A DNA stretch of 64,000 nt from positions 62,001-126,000 of the forward strand of contig JADJQH010000008.1 of the NCBI GenBank assembly GCA_016712865.1, in the 5' to 3' direction. This document shows, in pieces, positions 1 to 9,083 of this stretch. Each line of letters starts with the position of its first letter. Positions within the stretch are counted from its first letter, which is position 1. The translations under genes and the position numbers were made by a program. The DNA is from Dokdonella sp. (GTDB lineage Bacteria > Pseudomonadota > Gammaproteobacteria > Xanthomonadales > Rhodanobacteraceae). The notes below the pieces were generated by a model, which had not been told where the DNA came from, searched no databases, and saw nothing but the letters and a program-made list of their open reading frames with translations.

Positions 1-1919
1 GCGATGGCGCGGGCATCGTCTGAATTGATATCAACGTATTGCTGTGCGCGAGTGGCGGCTTGCTCAAACGCCTCGTGTGCTTCATGTTGCGTGGTCGCTT
101 GTGCATTCAAGGCCATTCCCAGATTGGCCCAGGCCATGAAGTCGGTCGGGTTGAGTGCCAACGCGCGGCGTTGCAGTTTCACGGATTCGGCAAAGTCGCC
201 GGCTTGAAATCGGATGAATCCCAGATCAGTCAACGCAGAGTAGCGCGGTTCAATGGCTATTGATCGCTGCAAAGCCTGCTCTGCATCGGCCGTATTGCCG
301 CTGGCTCCCAGCAACCCCCCCAATGCGATCCACAAGTCGGCATTGTCCGGCGCCAATTCGACCGCCTTGCGGTACGCACCGATGGCCGGCTTCAACTGGC
401 CATCAAGATAGTGCTGATAGCCGATTGCTGCATGGACCAGTGGGTCGTTGGGGCTGATTGCCAGTGCCTTCGCGAAGTATTCCTTGACCTGTTCCGGTTG
501 TTTCTTGAGTGCGTATATCTTTGCCAATCCGATATTGGACTCCACTGCGGTGGCCGGGTCACTGGCGGCGTGCTTGAACTCGACAATTGCCTGATCCAGT
601 TGCCCCTGCACCCGGTACAGATCGCCAAGTGCAATGCTGACCTCGGCCAGCGAGGAATCCATGTTGAGCGCGCGCTGGCAGGCGATGCGGGCATTCTCGT
701 ACGCAGTCGCGCTGTGCAGATTCTCGAAATTGCGGATCTCCGCGAGGCAGATGCCGGCCTGCGCACGCGCAAACCCGCTGTCCTTTTGCAAGGCGTGGTC
801 AAAGCGGGCAATGGCCTGCTGGTCGCTGTCGGCGGCCTTGGCCTGGCGCAGCAGTTGCAGGCCTTCCAGGTAGTCATCGAAGGCCTCGACATTCTTGGTC
901 GGACTCAGGCGTTTGCGCAGCGCATCGCGTTCCGCGGGCAGCACGCCCAACAGGGACTCGACGACTTCGTTGGCAATCCGGCTTTGCGTGTCGAACACAT
1001 CGAGCAAGCGTCGATCAAAGGTTTCACTCCACACGGTGAAACCGGTGCGGGTGTCGGAAAGGCGGGCACTGATGCGCAATGCATCGCCTTCACGACGCAC
1101 ACTGGCTTCCAGCACCGTTGCGACGCCCAGCTTCGCGCCGAGTGCCTTGGCATCCCCCGAAGCTTCGCGCACCGCAGGCGTGATCGACGCCGCCACCTTG
1201 AGCCCGGCTACCGATGAAAGCGCGCTGCGCATTTCTTCGGTAAGGCCATCCACAAAATATCCGTTGTCGGCACCGCCCAGGTTGGTGAAAGGCAGCACCG
1301 CGATGGATGCAGCCGGCCGTGTCGATTGCGAATCGCCGCGCTGATTGAGAAACACAACGAGCCCCGCAATCAGCACACCAAGGCCGAGCACCAGCAGAGA
1401 AGAAGTCAATCCAATCCTTCGACGCGGTGCAATCAAATCCTCTGCCGCCGCGGCTGAAGCGGCAGCCTTGTCCGTGGCGCGTCGGCCACCAGCGACTACG
1501 GACGCGCCAGCGTCTGGCGCAGTCGGGAGCGGTTGATCTGCGGCTGATGGGCTTGTCGATGCTCCAAGCGGCGCGAAATGCCCGCTACGTGCCGGGATGC
1601 GTTCCACCTCGGCAAGAAACCGGTAGCCGACGCCATGCAGGGTCTGGATGTAACGGGGATTTTCGGCATCGTCGCCGAGCGCCTTGCGCAAATGACCGAC
1701 GACGCGATTGAGCACACCGGGAGTGACATGGCGATGGCCCCAGACCTGATCCAGCAGGTCGTCGCGGGCCAATGCCTTGCCGGCACTTTCGAGCAAGGCG
1801 ACCAATACCGCGAAGGCCTTGGGCTCCAGTTCCAGGTCAACACCATTCCGGACCACCCGGCGCGCGCCTGGGTCGACTTTGATGTCGCCGAAACTGTAGG
1901 TGACGCCCGCCACGTCCAT
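1..1919 (-). CDS. wHTH transcriptional regulator with membrane helix, TolB-N-like domain and TPR repeats (partial)
   Basis: The reading frame is open from an ATG at 1919 to the left edge, so about 639 residues are visible and the C-terminus is missing. Residues 1-104 form an OmpR/CadC-type winged-helix DNA-binding domain ending in the typical LHGVGYRF motif. A low-complexity linker follows, then one hydrophobic helix at about 171-191. Next comes a segment (ASIAVLPFTNLGG, then DGLTEEM) like the TolB-N / adenylate-cyclase-associated domain found after CadC-type wHTH domains. The rest is a long run of TPR-like helix pairs. The architecture suggests a membrane-anchored one-component regulator whose periplasmic TPR part senses an unknown signal. 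Family roles are established; the specific target is unknown. The gene is transcribed away from the DUF1232-like gene. Confidence 0.85.
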   Translation of the reverse strand, partial: MDVAGVTYSFGDIKVDPGARRVVRNGVDLELEPKAFAVLVALLESAGKALARDDLLDQVWGHRHVTPGVLNRVVGHLRKALGDDAENPRYIQTLHGVGYRFLAEVERIPARSGHFAPLGASTSPSAADQPLPTAPDAGASVVAGGRRATDKAAASAAAAEDLIAPRRRIGLTSSLLVLGLGVLIAGLVVFLNQRGDSQSTRPAASIAVLPFTNLGGADNGYFVDGLTEEMRSALSSVAGLKVAASITPAVREASGDAKALGAKLGVATVLEASVRREGDALRISARLSDTRTGFTVWSETFDRRLLDVFDTQSRIANEVVESLLGVLPAERDALRKRLSPTKNVEAFDDYLEGLQLLRQAKAADSDQQAIARFDHALQKDSGFARAQAGICLAEIRNFENLHSATAYENARIACQRALNMDSSLAEVSIALGDLYRVQGQLDQAIVEFKHAASDPATAVESNIGLAKIYALKKQPEQVKEYFAKALAISPNDPLVHAAIGYQHYLDGQLKPAIGAYRKAVELAPDNADLWIALGGLLGASGNTADAEQALQRSIAIEPRYSALTDLGFIRFQAGDFAESVKLQRRALALNPTDFMAWANLGMALNAQATTQHEAHEAFEQAATRAQQYVDINSDDARAI

Positions 1920-2105
1920 CAGGGGATCCCTTGTCCGGGTCCGCCACGGAAAGATAACCCCTAACGCGCCAAAGATTACAAAAAACCTGAATTCGACCGT
2001 ATTTCCGCAGGGGTTCGACCGGCTTTCCTCAAGCCTTGCAGGGGGCCCAGCGGCCAATCTGGCAGTGCGCGGAATCGCCGCGCCAAACCCGCAAAGGAGA
2101 ACGTC

Positions 2106-2750
2106 ATGAACATCAATCTCGCCACCCTGCCACTGCCCGTCTACGCCAACACGTCAGCGCGCGCCCAGCGCCGTTTGCGCATCGGCAACCTGAATCCCGA
2201 TCGCCATGCCGAGCGCAGCTTTCTTCGCGTGGTCGAGCGGCTGGAACCGGACAGCATGCCGCCGAGCTTCGACAGCATCGCCAGCGCCGCGCGCCAGTTG
2301 AACCAGATTTTCGCGAACAAGCATCGCGCACCCTGCATCCAGATGCGCCTGCGTTGCCTGGCGGCAATGAAGGCCATGTCGCAGGATTCGGGCTGGGCGC
2401 TGCAGGAAGACCAGCGCCAGCCCATCCGCTGGATTGCCGATTACGCGACCGGAAAGCATCGCCTGGTGCCGGATCATGTGCCGGTGATTGGCGGACTGGA
2501 CGACGCCATCCTGGTCGACATCGCCTGGCCGAGTCTGAGTTTCGAGCTGGATGATTTCCTCAGCTTTCGCCGTTTGCGTGCAAAGGAAGCGCAACTGCGC
2601 GGCCTGCATCCGCGCAAGTTCGGTTTCACGCGCGAGGATTGGCTGCAGGCACGTGCGGCAGAGGCCGCCCTGCTGCAGCGGGCACGTCGGCGCGTCGGCT
2701 ACTGCTACGGCGCAACACCGGCTCCGGCCTTGTTCCGCTTCCATGGATGA
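2106..2750 (+). CDS. DUF1232-like (YkvA-type) small protein
   Basis: A 214-residue protein preceded by a good ribosome-binding site (AAAGGAG) seven bases before the ATG. The C-terminal half carries LVPDHVPVIGGLDDAILVD, which resembles the PDxIPxxGxLDD core of DUF1232/YkvA proteins. The N-terminal 100 residues are helical, charged and unrecognised, and there is no signal peptide. Function is unknown for the family. It stands alone between the divergent wHTH regulator and the subtilase gene. Confidence 0.6.
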   Translation: MNINLATLPLPVYANTSARAQRRLRIGNLNPDRHAERSFLRVVERLEPDSMPPSFDSIASAARQLNQIFANKHRAPCIQMRLRCLAAMKAMSQDSGWALQEDQRQPIRWIADYATGKHRLVPDHVPVIGGLDDAILVDIAWPSLSFELDDFLSFRRLRAKEAQLRGLHPRKFGFTREDWLQARAAEAALLQRARRRVGYCYGATPAPALFRFHG

Positions 2751-2952
2751 AACGAACGCGGCAGGCTCGCACCCGTGCTCCTGCCGCTTCGGCTTGGACT
2801 GCCAATTTCATGCCCTGGGCCGTGGCAACGCCGCGCCCGATGCGGTAAAACCACAGGTCGGATGGCGCTGCCGTGTCAGCGTCATCCCTCCTGTTCGGGG
2901 CTCACGCCAAAGCACCCCTGAAAGCCCCGCATCTCCGCCCAGAGGAATCCAC

Positions 2953-5900
2953 ATGAAAACCACTTTCCGTCGCAGCGCCTTGGCATCGGCGCTTGCCTTG
3001 GCCCTTTCGCAGGCGTACGCCGCACCGGTTGATCTGCGTTCGGCCGTACCGGCCCAGCGCCCCGATATCGACACCATCGCCGTGGCCGCAACCATGCCCG
3101 ACCTGCTCATCCTGCGCGCGGGTGCCTATGACCCGGCAACGCAGCGGCTCGACCTCGGCTTGTCGGCTGCTGCGGATGTGGTGAGTTCGCGTTATGCCAT
3201 CGTGCAATTCCATGTGGATTCGGTTGAGACCGGTCGTGCGCAGCTGCAAAAGCAGGGCGTTGCCTTCGTCGGTTACGTGCCCAACAACGCCTACATCGTG
3301 CGCCTGAACGGCACCAACCTGGATGCGCTCAAGCGCAGCACCGGTGTGCGTGCCGCGGAAGCCTACGCTGCCGGGCACAAGATCGACCCGCGCCTGTGGA
3401 CCGATGTCCGCGCCCAACTCGTGCAGCAGGAGCCGGAAGACGCGCCGGATTCCCACATCCTGCTCGACATCGTCAATGTGCGTGGTTTCCAGGGTGAATC
3501 TTCCGCGCAGATCGAGGCCGCATTGCGCAAGCTGGTTCCCGATGTGCGCATCACGGCGCGCAGCCAGCGTGCCGACGCCATGCCCTATGTGCATGCCGGG
3601 GTAGCGCGCGGGCAACTCGATGCTCTGCTGCGTGCCGCCAGCGCGCTCGACAGCGTGGCCTTCATCGAACCATGGATGCCGACCCGCGTGCACAATGCGG
3701 CCTCGATCGGCGCGATCCAGAACAACATCACCGCGTCCTGCTCGGGAAATGGCGCCATCTGTGGCGCAGCACCGATGTTCGACCACGACATCATGGGCAG
3801 TGGCCAGATCGTGGCCGTGGCCGATTCCGGCACGTCGCCGTGGGTGGCCAATTTTACCACCCTGGACAAGGGCGCAGGTCCGTTGATGCAGATCACCACC
3901 TCGGACAATCCGCCGCCGGTGCCGCCTGCCATCGGCACCCTCTACCCGGACCGCAAGATCATCGGCTACTGGTTGCAGCCTACGTCTGGCGGCACCGGGC
4001 CGGTCGATTATGACTTCACCTCCGGTCATGGCACGCACACGAGCGGTACCGTGCTCGGCGACATTGCCGGGACGTTCAGTCCGAACACTTACCTCGCATC
4101 GACGCCGACCGAACACAACCACGAACAGGCCGACGGCATGGCGCCCAATGCCCAGCTGCTGATGCAGGATGTTGGCGGGACCAACCCGAGCGCGGTCTAC
4201 ATCACCGATTTCGAGGGAACGCTCAACCAGGCTTACGCTGGAGGCGCGCGCGTCCACAACAACAGCTGGGGTGCTTCGACTGCGGGCCAGTACAACGGCA
4301 ACGATGCCGAAGCTGATCGCACCAGTTGGAAGAACGAGGACATGCTGGTGGTGGTCTCGGCCGGCAACGATGACCCGGGTCCGGTGCAGACCGGCTCGCC
4401 CAGCAATGCCAAGAACGTGCTCTCGGTGGCCGCGCTGGGCCATGCCGGCAGTACCGCCGTGGCCAGCTACTCCAATCGCGGTCCGGCGGCCGATGGTCGC
4501 ATGAAGCCCGACATTGCCGCTCCGGGTTCGAGCATCCAGTCGGCGCGCAACACCTCGACCAGCAGTGCGGTGCCTGTCTACACGGCACCGGTTTCCAATA
4601 GCGGAACGTCGATGGCGGCGCCCACCATCAGCGGCAATGCCGCCCTGGTGCGTCAGTTCTTTGCCGATGGCTTTTATCCGCGTGGCGTGAAGACGCCGGC
4701 TGATGCCTACGACCCCAGCGGCATGATGATGAAGGCCGTGTTGCTCAACGGAACCAATCCGTTGGGTGCGCCAAGCTGGCCCAATGCCAATTCCGGCTGG
4801 GGCCGTGCCTGGCTGGATGGCAACCTGTGGTTCAAGACCACGCTCACCGGCGGCGACGACAATCGCAGGCTGCGCATCTTTGAACGCACCCAGGCTGCCG
4901 GCATGCGCACGGGCGACAGCAAGGAGTACAGCATCAGCAATGTGGGTGCGGGCCAGGAGCTTCGCATCACCCTGACCTGGTTTGATCCCGCCGCCGCAGC
5001 CGGTGCGGCCCTGACCCTGATCAACAATCTCGACCTGGAAGTGGTGGCACCGAACGCCCAGGTCTACAAGGGCAACGTGTTTACCTCGGGTGTTTCGGTA
5101 ACCGGTGGCAACGCCGACGCGCGCGATACCGTCGAGCAGGTGCGTTTCACTACGCCACAGGCGGGCAGCTACACGATCCGCGTCAAGGGCACCTCGATCC
5201 CCGGCAATGGAACCGTGGGATCCGATACCCAGGGCTACGCCGTGGTGGCTTCGGGCGCGTTTGGCTTGCCCGATCCCGCGCCAGCCGCGGCACCGACCGG
5301 TTTGACCATTGCCAGCAACAACAGCAGCGGTGTGGCCGTCGGCTTCTCCGGCACAGCGGCGCAGGGATTCCAGCTCTATCGCGCCAATGGAACCTGCGCC
5401 ACGGCTGCTGCGGGTGATTTCCGCCTGGTCGGCAACTCCGTGGCCTCGCCGGTCGTAGACGACGCATCGCAAGGCGGATTCCAGTACGCCTACAAGGTGC
5501 GCGGCGTAGCCGGTGATGTCGAAGGCCTGGTGTCTTCCTGCATCGATGTCGTCTCCGCCGACGATTGCACCCTGCAACCGGGCATTGATGCCAACTCGCT
5601 GGATCTTGATGGCTCGAGTGCAAGCTGCAGCGTAGAGCTTGACTGGTCGGCAGGTACTGCCGCGTGCCCGACGGCGTCGGGCGTAACCTACAAGGTGTTC
5701 CGATCGACGGATCCGTTCATGGTCTCCTCGACTCAGATTGCCAGCGGCCTTGCCACCACCAGCTATTCGGATTCGGCGGTGGTCAATGGCCAGGCCTACT
5801 ACTATCGTTTCGAGGCCGAGGACGATTTTGGCAACCTCTCGCCGCTGTCGGCCATCGCCGGTGCAACCACCAGCGGCGCGAATGGTCCCGACCCGGATCC

Positions 5901-6504
5901 ATTCGTGGATAATGTCGACAATGCCACGTATATGCTTGCCGAGCTTCCGTGGGGCGTCAGCAACATCGCGGCGGCCAATGGCAGCTTGAGTTACCACACT
6001 GGTGGCCAGGCACCGAATCACCCGGACCTCACCTGCGCCAGCATTGAAACTCCGGAACTGCTGATTTCGCCCAACGCCCAGCTGAGCTTCAGTGCGCGCT
6101 ACAACCTCGAGTTCCAATGGGATGGCGTGGTCACTGAAATCTCGACGGACAACGGTGCAAACTGGTCCAGCCTGCCGCCAACCGGCGGCTACCCGACGGT
6201 GTTCAATACCGGCAGCGCCGGCACCATCAATGCCTGCGGCTTCCCCAACGGCACCGGCATCTACAGCGGCGTGACCACGGCAGGATCAAATGCTGATCCA
6301 AACAACGACACGGCCACGCCGGTCTTCAAGCCGTTCACCGCCAACCTGGCCAGCTATGCCGGACAAACGGTGAAGATCCGCTGGCGTCTGTCGTCGGATC
6401 CGGGCTTGAACTACTCGGGCTTCTTCCTCGATCAGGTCCGCGTTGGCAATGTCGATTCCATTTTCGACAACGACTTCGACATGTCCGTGTACATGTGCCA
6501 GTAA
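2953..6504 (+). CDS. Secreted S8 subtilisin-like serine protease with large C-terminal region
   Basis: A 1183-residue exported protease. The start at 2953 is chosen because AGAGGAATCC precedes it and a clear Sec signal peptide follows (KTTFRRSALASALALALSQA, cleavage near AYA-AP). The catalytic triad is visible: Asp291 in VAVADSGTSP, His359 in GHGTHTSG and Ser553 in SGTSMAAP. Residues 50-260 form an N-terminal extension, possibly an inhibitor-like prodomain. After the protease domain come a P-domain-like beta sandwich (about 620-770) and two fibronectin-III/Ig-like segments, then a jellyroll-like C-terminal domain. The tail reads DSIFDNDFDMSVYMCQ. The likely role is extracellular protein degradation. 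The in-frame region upstream of 2953 is non-coding. A strong terminator follows the gene. Confidence 0.93.
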   Translation: MKTTFRRSALASALALALSQAYAAPVDLRSAVPAQRPDIDTIAVAATMPDLLILRAGAYDPATQRLDLGLSAAADVVSSRYAIVQFHVDSVETGRAQLQKQGVAFVGYVPNNAYIVRLNGTNLDALKRSTGVRAAEAYAAGHKIDPRLWTDVRAQLVQQEPEDAPDSHILLDIVNVRGFQGESSAQIEAALRKLVPDVRITARSQRADAMPYVHAGVARGQLDALLRAASALDSVAFIEPWMPTRVHNAASIGAIQNNITASCSGNGAICGAAPMFDHDIMGSGQIVAVADSGTSPWVANFTTLDKGAGPLMQITTSDNPPPVPPAIGTLYPDRKIIGYWLQPTSGGTGPVDYDFTSGHGTHTSGTVLGDIAGTFSPNTYLASTPTEHNHEQADGMAPNAQLLMQDVGGTNPSAVYITDFEGTLNQAYAGGARVHNNSWGASTAGQYNGNDAEADRTSWKNEDMLVVVSAGNDDPGPVQTGSPSNAKNVLSVAALGHAGSTAVASYSNRGPAADGRMKPDIAAPGSSIQSARNTSTSSAVPVYTAPVSNSGTSMAAPTISGNAALVRQFFADGFYPRGVKTPADAYDPSGMMMKAVLLNGTNPLGAPSWPNANSGWGRAWLDGNLWFKTTLTGGDDNRRLRIFERTQAAGMRTGDSKEYSISNVGAGQELRITLTWFDPAAAAGAALTLINNLDLEVVAPNAQVYKGNVFTSGVSVTGGNADARDTVEQVRFTTPQAGSYTIRVKGTSIPGNGTVGSDTQGYAVVASGAFGLPDPAPAAAPTGLTIASNNSSGVAVGFSGTAAQGFQLYRANGTCATAAAGDFRLVGNSVASPVVDDASQGGFQYAYKVRGVAGDVEGLVSSCIDVVSADDCTLQPGIDANSLDLDGSSASCSVELDWSAGTAACPTASGVTYKVFRSTDPFMVSSTQIASGLATTSYSDSAVVNGQAYYYRFEAEDDFGNLSPLSAIAGATTSGANGPDPDPFVDNVDNATYMLAELPWGVSNIAAANGSLSYHTGGQAPNHPDLTCASIETPELLISPNAQLSFSARYNLEFQWDGVVTEISTDNGANWSSLPPTGGYPTVFNTGSAGTINACGFPNGTGIYSGVTTAGSNADPNNDTATPVFKPFTANLASYAGQTVKIRWRLSSDPGLNYSGFFLDQVRVGNVDSIFDNDFDMSVYMCQ

Positions 6505-6536
6505 ACCGCCTGCATCCTGCAAGCGACGCATGAAAA

Positions 6537-6564
6537 CGGGAGCGGGCAACCGCTCCCGTTTTTT
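6537..6564 (+). terminator. Rho-independent terminator of the subtilase gene
   Basis: A nine-base-pair GC-rich stem (CGGGAGCGG / CCGCTCCCG) with a GCAA tetraloop, followed by six T residues, 32 bases after the subtilase stop codon. Confidence 0.9.
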
Positions 6565-6643
6565 CGATGCCGGTATTGGCTTGCGCGGCGGCATGAAATG
6601 TCCGGGTTAAAATCCAGGCACCTTGCCTGGTGCCGGATGATTC

Positions 6644-7690
6644 GTGACCGACAACGCACTCGAAGCCCTTCGCCATGCCCTGACCCACGCAGGCATCGGC
6701 TTGCCCGCCGATGGTCGCGTGCTGTTCCTGCGCGCGCGGGATGGGGTGGGATGGCATGCCATGCCGCGCAGTCGCTGGCTGCACCAACAAAGTTTCAAGC
6801 CGTTTGCGGATGTCCTGGAACGCAGTGGTCTCATCGTCGGCGAGCCCGAGCCGGGGGCGCGTTATCCCTTGATCCTGATGCTGCCGCCGCGCCAGCGCGA
6901 TGAAGCACGTGCGTTGTATGCGCGAGCCTCGATGTTTCTGGAAAGCGGGGGCACGGTCATCGCGGCGATGGCCAATGCGGAAGGCGCGAAATCCGGGGAA
7001 CGTGATTTCCGTGCCGTGTTCGGCAGTGCCGAGGTGCTGTCCAAGCATCACTGCCGGGTGTTTTGGTCAACTCCGCAAGCCGCCGCAGTCGATGCATCGC
7101 TGGTTGAGGAATGGATGGCTCTGGATGCGCTGGTCGAAATTGCGGAGGGTGCGTATTTCAGTCGGCCCGGCCTGTTTGCCTGGGATCGTGTCGATCCCGC
7201 ATCCGCGTTGCTGGTGTCGGTGTTGCCCGCGTCGATCACGGGCGCAGTGGCCGACCTCGGTGCGGGTTATGGCTATCTCGGCTGTGAAGTGCTGCGTCGT
7301 TGTCCAGGCGTCGAGGTCATCGATCTCTACGAAGCCGAAGGGCGAGCCTTGCAGGCTGCGCACCGGAATGTTGCGCGGGCGATGGAAACGCGAAGCAAGC
7401 CCGCCCGCAGCGAAGTCATTTGGCACGATGTGAGGACCGGACTGAATCGAAGCTACGATGCCATCGTCAGCAATCCACCCTTCCATCAGGGGCGAGCCGA
7501 CCAGCCGGAACTCGGCCAGGCCTTCATTGCCGCGGCAGCAGGTGCACTCAAGCCCGGCGGCCGCTTTTGGCTGGTGGCTAACCGGCATCTGCCGTACGAA
7601 GCGACGTTGCTTTCGCGTTTTCACCATGTGGTGGTGCGCGCAGAGCAGGCGGGCTTCAAGGTATTTGAAGCCGAAGGCGTGCGCTCGTGA
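6644..7690 (+). CDS. rsmC: RsmC/RlmG-like rRNA guanine-N2 methyltransferase
   Basis: A 348-residue SAM-dependent methyltransferase with the two-domain layout of RsmC: a degenerate N-terminal methyltransferase-like domain (1-180) and an active C-terminal domain. Motif I is DLGAGYGYLG at 204-213, and the catalytic NPPF is at 277-280, as expected for N2-guanine rRNA methyltransferases. It probably methylates 16S rRNA G1207, but RlmG (23S) is a close alternative. The start is a GTG. The stop overlaps the GTG start of the RsuA-like gene, so the two are translationally coupled rRNA-modification genes. Confidence 0.85.
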   Translation: MTDNALEALRHALTHAGIGLPADGRVLFLRARDGVGWHAMPRSRWLHQQSFKPFADVLERSGLIVGEPEPGARYPLILMLPPRQRDEARALYARASMFLESGGTVIAAMANAEGAKSGERDFRAVFGSAEVLSKHHCRVFWSTPQAAAVDASLVEEWMALDALVEIAEGAYFSRPGLFAWDRVDPASALLVSVLPASITGAVADLGAGYGYLGCEVLRRCPGVEVIDLYEAEGRALQAAHRNVARAMETRSKPARSEVIWHDVRTGLNRSYDAIVSNPPFHQGRADQPELGQAFIAAAAGALKPGGRFWLVANRHLPYEATLLSRFHHVVVRAEQAGFKVFEAEGVRS

Positions 7691-8400
7691 AGCTGGTGCG
7701 CCTCATTGCCAATCTCGGCTACGGCAGCCGCAAGCAGGTCGCACTCATGTTCCGCGAAGGCCGCATCACCGACCTTGCCGGTGATGTGCTGTACGCCGAT
7801 GACCAGCGCGATCATGCCGACATCCGGGTGGATGGCGAGCCGCTGGATCCTGCGCCCGGCATCTGCCTGATGTTGAACAAGCCAACCGGGGTGACCTGTT
7901 CAACCCGCGATGTGGGGCGTGTTGTCTACGATCTGCTGCCAGCGCGCTTCCGCGCGCGCGATCCCGTGCTGTCCACGGTGGGGCGCCTTGATCGCGACAC
8001 CTCCGGCTTGCTGTTGATGACCGATGATGGCGCCCTGCTGCACCGGATCATCTCGCCGAAGTCGCGCGTGGCCAAGGTCTACCAGGCGCGGCTGGCCGCA
8101 GACCTGCGTGGCGACGAAGCGGCCCTGTTTGCCAGTGGCACCCTGATGCTGGAAGCCGAGAAGACGCCCCTGCTGCCCGCGGAACTCGAAGTTCTCGATG
8201 CGCGGCAGGTTCGCCTGACCTTGCACGAGGGCCGCTACCACCAGGTACGGCGCATGTTTGCCGCCCTCGGCAACCATGTCGAGGCACTGCATCGCATCTC
8301 GGTTGGCGGCCTCGCCCTTGCTGGACTCGAACACGGCTGCTGGCGCATTCTCGGATGCAGGGAAATCGAAGGCATTTTTGCCACGCAAGGCAGCCCATGA
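7687..8400 (+). CDS. rsuA: 16S rRNA pseudouridine synthase, RsuA-like
   Basis: A 237-residue enzyme of the RsuA/RluB/E/F family. It has an N-terminal S4-like RNA-binding part (1-50), then MLNKPTGVTCS, then the catalytic GRLDRDTSGLLL motif with nucleophile Asp102, and the family C-terminal YHQVRRMFAALGNHV. It isomerises a uridine in rRNA, most likely 16S U516; another RsuA-family target cannot be excluded. GTG start within a GTGA overlap with rsmC; its own stop overlaps the next gene by four bases (ATGA), indicating one operon. Confidence 0.88.
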   Translation: MKLVRLIANLGYGSRKQVALMFREGRITDLAGDVLYADDQRDHADIRVDGEPLDPAPGICLMLNKPTGVTCSTRDVGRVVYDLLPARFRARDPVLSTVGRLDRDTSGLLLMTDDGALLHRIISPKSRVAKVYQARLAADLRGDEAALFASGTLMLEAEKTPLLPAELEVLDARQVRLTLHEGRYHQVRRMFAALGNHVEALHRISVGGLALAGLEHGCWRILGCREIEGIFATQGSP

Positions 8401-8984
8401 CACGCGAAGTTCCATTGCCGGGGCAAGACGAGGCCGACCGGGCGATCCTCCATCGCATCCAGGAATGGATCGAGCGCGCGGTGATCGGACTCAATCTGTG
8501 TCCCTTCGCGCGCGCGCCGGTTCGCGGGAATCGGGTGCGCCTGGTGGTGAGTCACGCGCGCGATGCGGATTCCCTGCTGGATGATTTGTGCGCTGAATTG
8601 CAGTCGCTGGCTGCGGCCGATGACGACGAATGCGAAACAACCCTGCTCATCGTGGCCGACCTGTTTGCGGATTTCCTCGACTTCAACGATTTCCTGGACC
8701 AGGCCGATGCCGCAATCGAGGTCTTGAAGCTCGATGGCATGATCCAGGTGGCCAGCTTCCATCCCGACTATCGCTTTGCAGACAGTGCGGATGACGACGT
8801 GGCCAACTGCAGCAACCGCGCGCCGTTCCCGGTCCTGCACCTGCTTCGGGAATCCAGCGTGGAACGCGCCGTGGAGGCCCTGGCGGACAGCGAGGACATC
8901 TACCGGCGCAATATCGAAACCCTGCAGACGCTGGGCTGGGACGGTTGGAACGCGCTCTGGTCGGAGCGCACGGGCAAAAGGTAA
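8397..8984 (+). CDS. DUF1415 family protein
   Basis: A 195-residue soluble protein. The start at 8397 is chosen for its ATGA overlap with the rsuA stop. Recognisable DUF1415 features are WIERAVIGLNLCPFA near the N-terminus, the acidic FADFLDFNDFL segment, VASFHPDYRFA, and the RAPFPVLHLLRESSVE motif. The conserved Cys and His are present, but the biochemical role of the family is not established. Third gene of the rsmC-rsuA unit, suggesting a shared transcript. Confidence 0.85.
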   Translation: MTREVPLPGQDEADRAILHRIQEWIERAVIGLNLCPFARAPVRGNRVRLVVSHARDADSLLDDLCAELQSLAAADDDECETTLLIVADLFADFLDFNDFLDQADAAIEVLKLDGMIQVASFHPDYRFADSADDDVANCSNRAPFPVLHLLRESSVERAVEALADSEDIYRRNIETLQTLGWDGWNALWSERTGKR

Positions 8985-9083
8985 GATCGACATCGCGCCA
9001 AACCGTGTGCGGAGCAGCGGTTGCGCGGGGGCGTCCCGGCTGGCCGGGACAGGAAAGCAGTTTCCCGAGACAGGAAGAACGGG

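Noticed and set aside
2902..6117. A 1071-codon open frame antisense to the subtilase.
   Set aside because: The sense strand encodes an intact S8 protease with signal peptide and triad; the antisense product has no recognisable features.
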